A stretch of DNA of 64,000 bases, from assembly GCA_018240015.1 (NCBI GenBank), contig JAFEGJ010000005.1, forward strand, positions 62,001 through 126,000. The letters run 5' to 3'. A program made the position numbers and the translations under genes. Under the pieces are notes generated by a model. That model was given only the letters and a program-made list of their open reading frames with translations, was not told where the DNA came from and made no database searches. The DNA is from Verrucomicrobiota bacterium (GTDB lineage Bacteria > Chlamydiota > Chlamydiia > Chlamydiales > Rhabdochlamydiaceae). Shown in pieces: positions 55,501 through 63,291 of the stretch (within the stretch, counting starts at the first letter, position 1; each line of letters opens with the position of its first letter).

Positions 55501-55624
55501 TAATATCATCAATTTTATCGGAATGGTCCCAAGCTGTTTTAACGGCCCATCCTGCAAATACCGTTCCAACTGCTCCTGCTACTGTAGGGCCAACAGTTTT
55601 TACAGCGTCAGCAAAAAAACTCAT
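52523..55624 (-). CDS. Membrane-anchored ClpA/B D1-like AAA+ protein, paralogue 2
   Basis: 1033 residues from ATG 55624 (SD GGAGGT). Membrane segment about 11-28 (VGPTVAGAVGTVFAGWAV). Walker A GESGVGKS (98-105), Walker B TFLFIDEFQD (175-184), HIIGASMDPEDITYWIKKEK and SRR (229-231), as in ClpA D1. The worn modules align with paralogue 1: VLIVTDADDILWHL; VLIKTYSKP; LLIGDDCPCTLMFRKSQVA; KVIIFGKTSI; then FLQFQIDTA. The C-terminal stretch (LYMGQLVLWSIQSLMN) is hydrophobic. It lies 79 nt upstream of paralogue 1 and looks like a tandem duplication that has diverged widely. Middle 340-700 is low in recognisable motifs. Confidence 0.75.
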   Translation of the reverse strand: MSFFADAVKTVGPTVAGAVGTVFAGWAVKTAWDHSDKIDDITSILPWFSTTSAYTKNLIEEARKDTKGAYPKIFGRNSELNLLEDQLSSGAGLIFLLGESGVGKSTIVYELVRRIANKESTEYLNSAVILSLDLKKLFPQGFGAMFKSLVNGGMVAVIQKIVRELENTNLKGKITFLFIDEFQDLLKKGNEKLFDDMKAELAKNGIHIIGASMDPEDITYWIKKEKGMSRRAELIQVLPLGEAAMVEALTLSMPSILEEFAKKNKFHERQINTPVVEDGLVKTSIFFSNIFYADIVEPNRSSKLFRQLISHLCSKKSHKSSWGEQDVVDFIRATRSHQVNFSSAIYKYEQQKADIESRKQFQQTEEVKLKLKRSFRQSYFPKTGNECGQTIERVQQEVTSLTRDIQNLDTDFPIVREYESKEFAKDIIGHISSDLSRENLTSCYSCSIKELRTLYTQYLHLKHKLDVKEFIEETLRIRENDVLIVTDADDILWHLQDKQTQKNLSQASNRSPAPLLQAANQIAQQGTQIVNQFSQNALGTNLIPYSSTLVRTPPPKPQPHLVDAIFIEFIEQKRIKTVLIKTYSKPIADSLTPKKLNVTTEDNIQWLASKLPKEIEGENRQVIATKLVDVERRLNLSSFSDKSPVDACCEILSSISKKTGGFTLDGNWIDSLVEVAPNLGRPRIASGYEETKQPTAVKPSSPQKVTTARPEQAATEPTYTYVSGHFPPTLHNLLSELQRERDNSIPLLIGDDCPCTLMFRKSQVASWLADRNRKVEWGFHEVSTQRDKDTVLLLDAEQIVNCEAAVKEVMNNGVKVIIFGKTSILPIQGQTGDLVDNISKIAQSGVQLVGTLTGNAQNTSPAKPPLWPSAKIYRSEPLSAEEKRVFLQFQIDTAIKEKGKLPDEPRATLVKTYTYLWERLKRNANGIAEDIMKDISRLSLDNLDRKKLVEFFDPIGPGLGLHPLELTYLLTPEATPWGYWVWRKVTDPILYMGQLVLWSIQSLMNYATGQIMGWITGLPFWKLFAGLRRITGW

Positions 55625-55769
55625 AATCAATACCTCCCAATTACAAAGCGAAAGAGTTAACCAAAATATTCAATTTATTGAAATATGTAATTTTAATTTT
55701 AATCACTTGCAGGGTCGTAGTAAGATGTGGTAACCTTGTGTTTTACATTAGGAACAAAGAAAAAATTAT

Positions 55770-56852
55770 ATGGCTCCACAAAAATATCCCGTCGCTCAAA
55801 ATCCACTTCTTCTTCGGTTCCATCGATTGATGGATGCGTTTGCTAAATCCGACGATGAAAGGGACTTTTATCTCGATAAGGTAGAAGGGTTTATCCTCTA
55901 TGCCGATCTCGATAAAGGTCAGAAAGAGCTCGATGATCTCCAGCTGGAAATCAAAGATCATGGCAATCGATATTTCATGCTTCCGAAGATGACGTTCTAT
56001 GAAACGAAAAAATTTATGGAAGGGTTCGTCAACGAGAAGGTCTACGATATCGATACCAAGGAGAAGCTCCTCGATATCATCACCGCGAAAGAAGCACGGG
56101 AAAATTTCCTCGAGTTCATCTACGACCATCTGACGGAACTCGAAAAGTGGCAGCAGTATTATGTGGAGCGCATGCGCATCCGGATTATCGAATGGCTCCG
56201 CCAGCAGCAGATTCAGTTCGTTTTTGAAGAAGATTTAGACCTGCCCAGAATTACCGTAGAAAAGGTGAAGGCGCATCTCTTTGATGCCAAAGTGGGCAAA
56301 GATGTGACGCAAGCTAGAGACGCTTTATCTACGAAGGCGAAGACCTATTACTCGAGTGAAGCTCTGAACCCAAGGCCGAAGAGAGGCCGTCCGCCGAAGC
56401 AACAGGCGAAGGTGGAAGTCGAGCCGCAACTCACCGGCGATATGTATACGACGGTGCCGCAAGATTGCCGCATGTTCCTGTATCTGCCCGATATCACGAG
56501 CGCGACTTCGGTGACGTTCTCGACGAAGTTCGATACCGAAGCGCAGTTCCTTGCGAGCCTCAAAGGGAGTTCGAGAGCCAAGGTCGATACGAAGCTCGAA
56601 GCTCTCTCGCAGCGCCTCGAGTCCCTCCGTCAAATCTCCAGCCGTCTCACAGGGATGGACGAGATTATCGGCGAGCGCGAAGGCCGCCTGATGAAAGCAG
56701 TCGCCAAGGAAGAAGAAAAGGGCGAAGAAAAACGGGGCATTATGGACGTCGTGAAAGGGTTCCTGCCGCGGCGTAAAGAGAAAAAAGAGATGCCCGAGAC
56801 CAAACCCGAAGCGAAAAAAGTCACTCCGATACAGGTGAAGAAGAAAAAATGA
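55770..56852 (+). CDS. UPF0158-family protein with an AT-hook-like motif
   Basis: 360 residues. Residues 1-160 match UPF0158 as I remember it: NPLLLRFHRLMDAFAKSDDERDFYLD and FMEGFVNEKVYDI. Residues 199-211 read NPRPKRGRPPKQQ, the AT-hook core (GRP flanked by basic residues), which binds AT-rich minor groove. The C-terminus is a charged tail (RREKKE, KKVTPIQVKKKK). AT-hooks are common in eukaryotic chromatin proteins and rare in bacteria. It shares a start-stop ATGA overlap with the E1 gene, and is divergent from paralogue 2. Function unknown. Confidence 0.75.
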   Translation: MAPQKYPVAQNPLLLRFHRLMDAFAKSDDERDFYLDKVEGFILYADLDKGQKELDDLQLEIKDHGNRYFMLPKMTFYETKKFMEGFVNEKVYDIDTKEKLLDIITAKEARENFLEFIYDHLTELEKWQQYYVERMRIRIIEWLRQQQIQFVFEEDLDLPRITVEKVKAHLFDAKVGKDVTQARDALSTKAKTYYSSEALNPRPKRGRPPKQQAKVEVEPQLTGDMYTTVPQDCRMFLYLPDITSATSVTFSTKFDTEAQFLASLKGSSRAKVDTKLEALSQRLESLRQISSRLTGMDEIIGEREGRLMKAVAKEEEKGEEKRGIMDVVKGFLPRRKEKKEMPETKPEAKKVTPIQVKKKK

Positions 56853-58867
56853 CAGCTACTCTGACTGGAAAATCCCTAGCTCTGCGCACTCTTGAAGTGG
56901 CTTACATTACCCGCTTCATGGACGATAAGTGCTTTAAACTCTCCCGTCAAAACAAGGGAGGAACGTTCCAGCTTTCTGTGGCAGGTCACGAGCTCGTCGG
57001 AGCTGTTTGCGCGCTCTCACTCATCCCTGGAAAAGACTGGGGACTTCCTTATTATCGCGACAGAGCTTTTGCCGTGGGTCTGGGCTGCACACCGGAAGAA
57101 CTATTTGGCGCCTTTTTAGCGCGCGCTGTCCCGCATCAGTCGGGCGGACGGATGATGCCTGACCATTTTGTCCATAAAGATCTGCGCATTCCGTGCCAGT
57201 CGAGCTGCGTGGGTTCGCAGTTTTTACATGCGGTGGGAGTTGCGAAGAGTATTCAGCTGGCGGGCAAGGACGATGTCGTCTATGTGTCAGCCGGAGACGG
57301 AGCAACTTCTCAGGGAGATTTTCATGAAGCGCTGAACTTTGCTGCCATCCACAACCTCGGTGTGATCTTTGTGATCCAAGACAACGGATGGGCGATTTCG
57401 GTTCCTTTAAGCGAGCAGACAGCGGGTGGTTCGATTGCTAAAACGGTGAGCGGCTATGAAGGGCTGGCTGTAACAGAAGTCGATGGATGTGATTTTGAGC
57501 AGATGTCCAAAGCGGCCTCTACTGCCGTGATGAAAGCCCGCATGGGAGAAGGCCCCAGTGTTATTGTAGCGAAAGTTCCCAGGCTGGGCCCTCACAGCAA
57601 TAGCGATGATCCTGGCAAGTACCGCGAAAAATCATGCCTTGAAAAAGAGCGCGCCAAAGATCCGATCCCTCGTTTAGAAAAGTGGATCATCGACATGGGT
57701 TTAGCTAGCGAAAGTGAAGTTGAAGAACTGAAGAAACGTCTCTTTGACGCTGTGGAAAAAGCCGCGGCAAGTGCCGAGCAGGTACCGTTTCCCGATCCTG
57801 CGACTGTGATGGATCATGTCTTTGTTCCTGCACCGGAGATTGTGCACACGGAAGAGCCTAAAACGAAAGCCGGCGACGGCATCGTGCTCGTCGACGCCCT
57901 CCATAATGCTCTCGATGAAGAGATGGAGCTCGATAGGGGAGTCGTCGTATTTGGAGAAGACGTTGCCCATGGAAAAGGGGGCGTGTTTGGTGTGACGCGC
58001 GGTCTTACTGCGCGGCATGGAACCGATCGCTGCTTCAACTCGCCCCTCGCCGAATCGACCGTCATCGGTGTGGCCATTGGAATGTCACTCGCGTATGGCA
58101 TGAAGCCCGTCGTTGAAATCCAATTTGCCGACTATGTGTGGCCCGGTATCGATCAAATCTTTAGCGAACTCTCGAGCATCTGCTACCGCTCCAATGCGGA
58201 GTGGAACTGTCCGGTCGTCGTCCGTATGCCGTATGGCGGATACATCCAAGGCGGACCTTATCACTCGCAGAGTATCGAAGCTTATTTAGCGCACTGCCCC
58301 GGACTCAAAGTGGTCATCCCCAGTAATGCGGCGGATGCTAAGCGTCTTTTAAAAACGGCGATCCGCGATCCGAACCCCGTTCTTTTCCTCGAGCATAAGG
58401 CGCTCTATCGCCAGCGCGTCTTCTGTGCAAGGCCTGAGCCCGAGAAAGAAGAGCTCCTTCCGTTTGGGAGGGCTAAAGTCGTAAGACAAGGCCGCGATGT
58501 CACACTCGTGGGCTGGGGAATGATGATGGTGATGGCCGTCGAAGTTGCTGAAAAGCTGGCTCAAGAAGGAATCGATGTCGAGATCATCGATCTTCGAACG
58601 CTCGTTCCGCTCGATATCGAAACAGTCATGACTTCGGTGAAGAAGACCGGAAAACTATTGATTGCCCATGAAGCTCCGAAAAGCGGAGGCTTTGGCGCTG
58701 AAATTGCTGCGCGCATCGGCGAGTCAGCTTTTACCTACCTCGATGCTCCTATCGTTCGCATTGGGGGCAAAGAGTGTGCGATTCCTTATTGCAAACTCTT
58801 GGAAGATCTCGTGCTTCCGCAGCGCCATGATCTGGAAAAAGGTCTAAGAGATCTTGCGCTTTACTAA
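56849..58867 (+). CDS. 2-oxoacid dehydrogenase E1, fused alpha and beta subunits
   Basis: 672 residues. Residues 1-330 are E1 alpha with the thiamine diphosphate motif GDGATSQGDFHEALNFAAI and ending VIQDNGWAIS. Residues 345-672 are E1 beta with LDRGVVVFGEDVAHGKGGVFG, MKPVVEIQFADYVWPGIDQI, RMPYGGYIQGGPYHSQSIEA and VTLVGWGMMM. It decarboxylates pyruvate or a branched-chain 2-oxoacid. Fused E1 is also found in C. trachomatis (CT340). The E2 and E3 genes are not in the window. It is 4-nt coupled to the UPF0158 gene. Confidence 0.92.
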   Translation: MTATLTGKSLALRTLEVAYITRFMDDKCFKLSRQNKGGTFQLSVAGHELVGAVCALSLIPGKDWGLPYYRDRAFAVGLGCTPEELFGAFLARAVPHQSGGRMMPDHFVHKDLRIPCQSSCVGSQFLHAVGVAKSIQLAGKDDVVYVSAGDGATSQGDFHEALNFAAIHNLGVIFVIQDNGWAISVPLSEQTAGGSIAKTVSGYEGLAVTEVDGCDFEQMSKAASTAVMKARMGEGPSVIVAKVPRLGPHSNSDDPGKYREKSCLEKERAKDPIPRLEKWIIDMGLASESEVEELKKRLFDAVEKAAASAEQVPFPDPATVMDHVFVPAPEIVHTEEPKTKAGDGIVLVDALHNALDEEMELDRGVVVFGEDVAHGKGGVFGVTRGLTARHGTDRCFNSPLAESTVIGVAIGMSLAYGMKPVVEIQFADYVWPGIDQIFSELSSICYRSNAEWNCPVVVRMPYGGYIQGGPYHSQSIEAYLAHCPGLKVVIPSNAADAKRLLKTAIRDPNPVLFLEHKALYRQRVFCARPEPEKEELLPFGRAKVVRQGRDVTLVGWGMMMVMAVEVAEKLAQEGIDVEIIDLRTLVPLDIETVMTSVKKTGKLLIAHEAPKSGGFGAEIAARIGESAFTYLDAPIVRIGGKECAIPYCKLLEDLVLPQRHDLEKGLRDLALY

Positions 58868-58943
58868 TAGAGAGCAATTGATCGAGAAGTTTTTCTCTAT
58901 CTCCTCTATTTTCTACCAGTTGATCTAGAATATTTTCTAACGT

Positions 58944-58968
58944 CATAGCATCTGTGTAAGATGCTATG
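58944..58968. terminator. Inverted repeat between the E1 and WalJ-like genes
   Basis: Perfect 9-bp stem CATAGCATC/GATGCTATG with a 7-nt loop. It lies between convergent genes and could terminate either, but no T run follows on either side. Confidence 0.4.
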
Positions 58969-58983
58969 CCATATCATGTCAAA

Positions 58984-59751
58984 TTAAAATTTTACTTCAG
59001 CGCTGATCACGTCTTGATAGGCGATAGACAGAGGAATCGAAGGAACTTTTTCCCTAACGATGCGCAGCGCAACTTCGGGCGCGTTGCATTCTTGCGACAG
59101 ATGGGCGAGATGGATGTGTTTGAGATCTGCGTGGGCAATTTCTGCGAGGAGGTCGGCACATTCTCCATTAGACAGGTGTCCTTGGCGGCTGAGGACGCGT
59201 TGTTTGTAGATCATTGGGCGGTGGGAAGAGTGGACCATCGATGGTTCGTGGTTTGCTTCCAAATACAAATAATCGCAGTTTTTCAGCTGGGATTTGACGA
59301 GCGAGGTCACGAAGCCGATGTCGGCACAAAATCCCATTTTCAGTGCGCCGTAATGAATCGTGAAGGCAACGGGATCAAGCGTGTCATGCTGTATGCTGAA
59401 CGGTTGGATTTCGAGATCGCCGAACGTGAAGGGCTCGCCGGTGGAAAAGATTTTGAACTTGAAGTCTCCGTCAAAAGTATGAAGGATCGCTTTGGCGGTA
59501 TCGGCATTGGCAAAAATCGGAATTTTATGCTGGCGAGTGATGCTGGGAAGTCCTGAGATGTGATCGGTGTGTTCGTGGGTCACGAGGATCGCGTCGATGT
59601 CGCTTAAGGAGACGCCGATTTCGGCGAGGCGCTCACTTAAGACCCGCACGCCGATGCCAGCATCGATCAAGATGCGAGTATTTTGAGTGCCGATGAAAAT
59701 GGCATTTCCTTTCGAGCCAGAAGCGAGCGGGCAGAATCCGTACATGCGCAC
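58984..59751 (-). CDS. MBL-fold hydrolase, WalJ/YycJ-like
   Basis: 255 residues. Opening FCPLASGSKGNAIFIGTQNTRILIDAG is the YycJ/WalJ hallmark, with metal site VTHEHTDHISG, later MGFCADIGFV (Asp), and HIHLAHLSQECN. WalJ proteins are probable 5'-3' DNA exonucleases in DNA repair. Follows the D2-like AAA+ gene by 30 nt, so probably in one transcript with it. Active-site residues look intact. Confidence 0.88.
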   Translation of the reverse strand: MRMYGFCPLASGSKGNAIFIGTQNTRILIDAGIGVRVLSERLAEIGVSLSDIDAILVTHEHTDHISGLPSITRQHKIPIFANADTAKAILHTFDGDFKFKIFSTGEPFTFGDLEIQPFSIQHDTLDPVAFTIHYGALKMGFCADIGFVTSLVKSQLKNCDYLYLEANHEPSMVHSSHRPMIYKQRVLSRQGHLSNGECADLLAEIAHADLKHIHLAHLSQECNAPEVALRIVREKVPSIPLSIAYQDVISAEVKF

Positions 59752-59781
59752 ATAATAGTGGAGGGACGATTACCAATGCTA

Positions 59782-62601
59782 CTATGTTTGTTGCAAGACG
59801 GTAAAAATGGCGCTCTGTATTTGACGGTTGAGTTCGCGCGCGTCGGCGGTCGTGGTTTGCTTTTTGAGCAGATCTTTAACACTTTGATTTTGGTCCGGGT
59901 GTAATATGCCTTTCTCATTATAATCAGAAAGTTGCTTATCGATGATTTTGTCGATTGCGTTGACGGTAATAGCTTTGAATGGAATGATCTGATCAATACG
60001 ACTTATAAAAGGCTTAGCATTCTCTTTTTTGCTGTAACTATCAATTATGCTTTGCGTAACGTTCTTTTCGGTAAGATCTGATGAGTTTTGAATATTTGCC
60101 GTAATAATGAAAATAGCACGGCTTTTATCAACGTAGTCTCCATTTTGGCTGCTCACTTCCAAAGGTAGTTCGAGATGATTTTGGCTTCCATCTAAAAGAT
60201 CAAGTAAAGAGGATTTATCGGCTTCATTCATTTTGTCCCATTCTTCAAAGACAATGACACTCTCGGGCCTTGCCCAGAGTTGCAATTGAATGGTGCTTTT
60301 AACGCCATCCCAACCAATGAGGGATCCTCCCTGCTGATTACGGTTGAGCTGGATCCGTCGTATATTGTGCTCGGTAGTTTTTTCAGCCGATGGGTTAAGT
60401 CCGTAAATAAAGTTGAGCACGTAAGCTAAACGAGTGGCGGTAGCGGATTTGCCGACTCCTGGAGTTCCAGCAACAAATAGAACAAGGGGCTTTCCATCCA
60501 AAGGAGGGACCTGTCTCCAAAGAAGAATAGCACGATAAAGGACATCTATTGCCTCATCTTGTCCTTGTATCACTGTTTCTAACTGCTCTGTCAGTAAAGC
60601 TAAACGCTTTTTTTCTTCAGGAGTGCAATGCCCAAGTAATCTTTTCAATTTTTTTTGAGTTTCATCGATGAGATGAAGGGGTGATGAGACAGGCTTTTTG
60701 GCGTCTTCTAGGTTTTTTCTATAGAGAGGAAGAAGAACATGCTCCAGTACTAAAAGCTCTTTCAAGAGAGCGTCTGAAGGTGGCCTCTGATCCCGTTTTT
60801 GCTTCCAGATTTTTTGCAGCTCCTCATCTTTCATCGTTTGCAAGGCATCCAAGTTTTTCTCAGCAAGTCGGATTTTTTCTGCAATTTCTTGTATCCAACT
60901 GTGGCATATAAAATGCAGTTCGGATGGGAGGTCAGCCGAAGTATTTTGGAGTACAGGTTTTAGGCGAGAGAGTAAGTCTTCTAACTCTTTTTTCGATAAC
61001 AAACCGGAAATACCCGGTTTGTCTAGAAATGCATCAACAGTTTCAGGTAAGGCATCTTTCGTTTCAAAAAGGGATTCAGCAAATAGGAGGGCTGCTTTCT
61101 CTTTTTTTAAGATCTGTTCTCGCCAGCTTAAGGCATGGGATTGCAGTACGGATTGGAGAGCGTCTATGATTTGTTCCGGAGGAATAGGGGTTTCTTTAAG
61201 AATGGAAGTGAGACGTTGAAAAAGAGTATCCATTTCCGTTGAAACGCTGGGCTCTGCAAACAAGCGCTTGCAGAATATTTTCAGATCTTCCGGTGTAACC
61301 TTGGGAGCGCTGATAGATGTAAAAAGCCTCCTTAGACTGGGATCATTTACTGTTGTATCTTCTGTCAATTCTATGAGGCATCGAATTTTTTCCTTGTGGA
61401 GAGCGACATTTATTAAATGGAATAGAGTTTTTTCCGCAGAATCTTGCCCAGCAGGATTTCTAAAGTAGGGTAATAACTCCTCTACCTGAGTGAAGACAAT
61501 AAGTATGTTCGGATTTTTAAGGTGAGATAAAGTGCGATGCCATCCATTGTAAGCGGCGTCTGGGGTGCGATATTCCGTGAGAAATTGACTGACATTGAAC
61601 TCGACGATCTGCAGATGAGCGCGTTGCGAGGACGAATGGAATTGATCAACTCTTCCTGTTGCCGTTATTTCGGCGAGAACTTCGCCAATCTTGCCGAAGA
61701 AATTACCGCGCTCGCCTTTCGGGTGAAACCAGAGAATATTCGAATGGGACTGACCGGGAAGAGTAGTACCTATGGTCTGGAACAGCTGTTCAATCCCTTT
61801 AGCATAACTGGGGATAAGGTCGAGGGCTTGGTGGGATTTATGTAGCTGCGCAAAGTTTTCAGTTAAGTTGACGAGGATGCCTCTTTCTTGTTTCATTTTG
61901 TAATACAGGAGAACGAGAAGCGCAAAAGAGACGAAGGCAATTTTCCCTTTATGTTCGATGTATTTTTCCCCGACTTCACGAATCGATTCGGGTAAATAAT
62001 CATAGATTCCCTCCCACACCAAGAAAGTGGCGAATGGGGCGAAGAAATTGAATAGAAACGTATAGGCAAGGCGTGGGGAGTTTTGAATGGGGGAAAGTAC
62101 TGATTTCAAAGGAGAGAGGAAATCTCCCCAAGAATTAGGAGAGTGGGGGTAGATCAGTGCAAACACGGGCTCCAACCACGATGTCCATCCTTGAATGAAA
62201 GAGGCCTTTTCATCTTCAAGAACTTCCAGGACATTTCGATAAGAGGGGAGTATTTTATGAGCATCTTGGAATTTTTTCTCGGAAGCAATCCAATGCATCC
62301 AATCAGCATCAGTTTTAGGCTCTTTTGGGGGTGTGTTTTGAGGATGTTGGTGAACATAGGCAAAAGCGCGCTGTGCTAATTCTTGAGGAGATTGTTTTTG
62401 GCTAGTTTCTCCCAATTTTTGGATCTCCTCTTCTGTTAAGACGGACATCTCCCGCCCCTTGAGAGTCTGGGCACTGGACTGACTCCATTTATAAAGTGCT
62501 ACCAATACAGCAAGAGTCACGACGGAGGCTACGGCGAACGCCGGATAGCTCTCTATTCTACGCAGGCTTGATAGTGAATAAGAAATCCTTGAAACATCCA
62601 T
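59782..62601 (-). CDS. Membrane-anchored ClpB D2-like AAA+ protein
   Basis: 939 residues. Hydrophobic segments near residues 19-38 (YPAFAVASVVTLAVLVALY), about 177-200 (YTFLFNFFAPFATFLVWEGIY) and about 221-235 (IAFVSFALLVLLYY). The middle is unrecognised. The C-terminal ~250 residues match the second ATPase ring of ClpB: VIQGQDEAIDVLYRAILLWR, Walker A GTPGVGKS (712-719), GSLIGWDGVKSTIQLQLWAR, Walker B VIVFEEWDKMNEADKSSLLDL, sensor IIITAN-type FIITAN, arginine finger region PFISRID and sensor 2 DARELNRQIQSAI. The Walker B Asp is Glu (FEE in place of DE). It may act as an unfoldase at a membrane with the D1-like genes (inference). Confidence 0.78.
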   Translation of the reverse strand: MDVSRISYSLSSLRRIESYPAFAVASVVTLAVLVALYKWSQSSAQTLKGREMSVLTEEEIQKLGETSQKQSPQELAQRAFAYVHQHPQNTPPKEPKTDADWMHWIASEKKFQDAHKILPSYRNVLEVLEDEKASFIQGWTSWLEPVFALIYPHSPNSWGDFLSPLKSVLSPIQNSPRLAYTFLFNFFAPFATFLVWEGIYDYLPESIREVGEKYIEHKGKIAFVSFALLVLLYYKMKQERGILVNLTENFAQLHKSHQALDLIPSYAKGIEQLFQTIGTTLPGQSHSNILWFHPKGERGNFFGKIGEVLAEITATGRVDQFHSSSQRAHLQIVEFNVSQFLTEYRTPDAAYNGWHRTLSHLKNPNILIVFTQVEELLPYFRNPAGQDSAEKTLFHLINVALHKEKIRCLIELTEDTTVNDPSLRRLFTSISAPKVTPEDLKIFCKRLFAEPSVSTEMDTLFQRLTSILKETPIPPEQIIDALQSVLQSHALSWREQILKKEKAALLFAESLFETKDALPETVDAFLDKPGISGLLSKKELEDLLSRLKPVLQNTSADLPSELHFICHSWIQEIAEKIRLAEKNLDALQTMKDEELQKIWKQKRDQRPPSDALLKELLVLEHVLLPLYRKNLEDAKKPVSSPLHLIDETQKKLKRLLGHCTPEEKKRLALLTEQLETVIQGQDEAIDVLYRAILLWRQVPPLDGKPLVLFVAGTPGVGKSATATRLAYVLNFIYGLNPSAEKTTEHNIRRIQLNRNQQGGSLIGWDGVKSTIQLQLWARPESVIVFEEWDKMNEADKSSLLDLLDGSQNHLELPLEVSSQNGDYVDKSRAIFIITANIQNSSDLTEKNVTQSIIDSYSKKENAKPFISRIDQIIPFKAITVNAIDKIIDKQLSDYNEKGILHPDQNQSVKDLLKKQTTTADARELNRQIQSAIFTVLQQT

Positions 62602-62694
62602 AAAAATAAGTAAAAGAATCTGCTATTCTGGGATAAAAAGCTACGCAATTTCTGAGGGGTTCCTTAAAAAGGATTTTTTTGAGAAAAGGTAAAT

Positions 62695-63291
62695 ATGGAA
62701 AGTGCTATTAGAGTAGAAGCTTATCGAGGAGAAGGGGTACGCAAATACATACCCGCGATTGCCCAGCTGCGTATGGAAGTATTTCGCGAGTATCCTTTTC
62801 TCTATATCGGCGACGAAGAATATGAGAAGAAATATCTCGAGAAGTTCGTCACCTCCAAAGAAGCTGTAGTGGTCGTGGCTTGGAAGGGGTCCGAGATCAT
62901 CGGAGTCTCTACGGGACTCCCATTTATCGAAGAGTCTGAATCCCTCCACGAGCCGTTTGAGAAGCTTCGCTTGCCGGTTAAGGATTTTTTCTATTTCGGT
63001 GAGTCTGTTTTACAAAAGAAGTATCGGGGTTTGGGGATCGGTCACCAATTTTTTCTTTTGCGTGAGGCACATGCACGAAGTCTGGGTCGATATAAGTACA
63101 TCTGTTTCTGCACAGTGAAGAGACCCAGCGATGACCCAAGACGTCCTGAGGACTACCGGCCGCTCGCTCCTTTTTGGCAAAGCAAGGGTTTTTCGGAGCA
63201 TCCTGAGCTGATCGCCATGTATCCTTGGCAAGAGATCGGCGAGAAGGAAGAATCTCTTAAAGAAATGGTATTTTGGATCAAAAAACTGTGA
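62695..63291 (+). CDS. GNAT-family acetyltransferase
   Basis: 198 residues. AQLRMEVFREYP near the start, VVAWKGSEIIGVSTG in the middle, and the acetyl-CoA loop LQKKYRGLGIGHQFFLLREA (R-x-x-G-x-G-I-G-H) are GNAT features. The end has APFWQSKGF. It overlaps the nitrilase gene (GTGA), so the two are coupled and may act in one pathway. Substrate unknown. Confidence 0.85.
   Translation: MESAIRVEAYRGEGVRKYIPAIAQLRMEVFREYPFLYIGDEEYEKKYLEKFVTSKEAVVVVAWKGSEIIGVSTGLPFIEESESLHEPFEKLRLPVKDFFYFGESVLQKKYRGLGIGHQFFLLREAHARSLGRYKYICFCTVKRPSDDPRRPEDYRPLAPFWQSKGFSEHPELIAMYPWQEIGEKEESLKEMVFWIKKL

Noticed and set aside
58749-58946. Possible 65-residue leftward gene starting MTLENILDQLVENRG
   Set aside because: The first residues look protein-like, but two thirds of it is antisense to the E1 gene, and a hairpin covers its start. 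Too weak to call.
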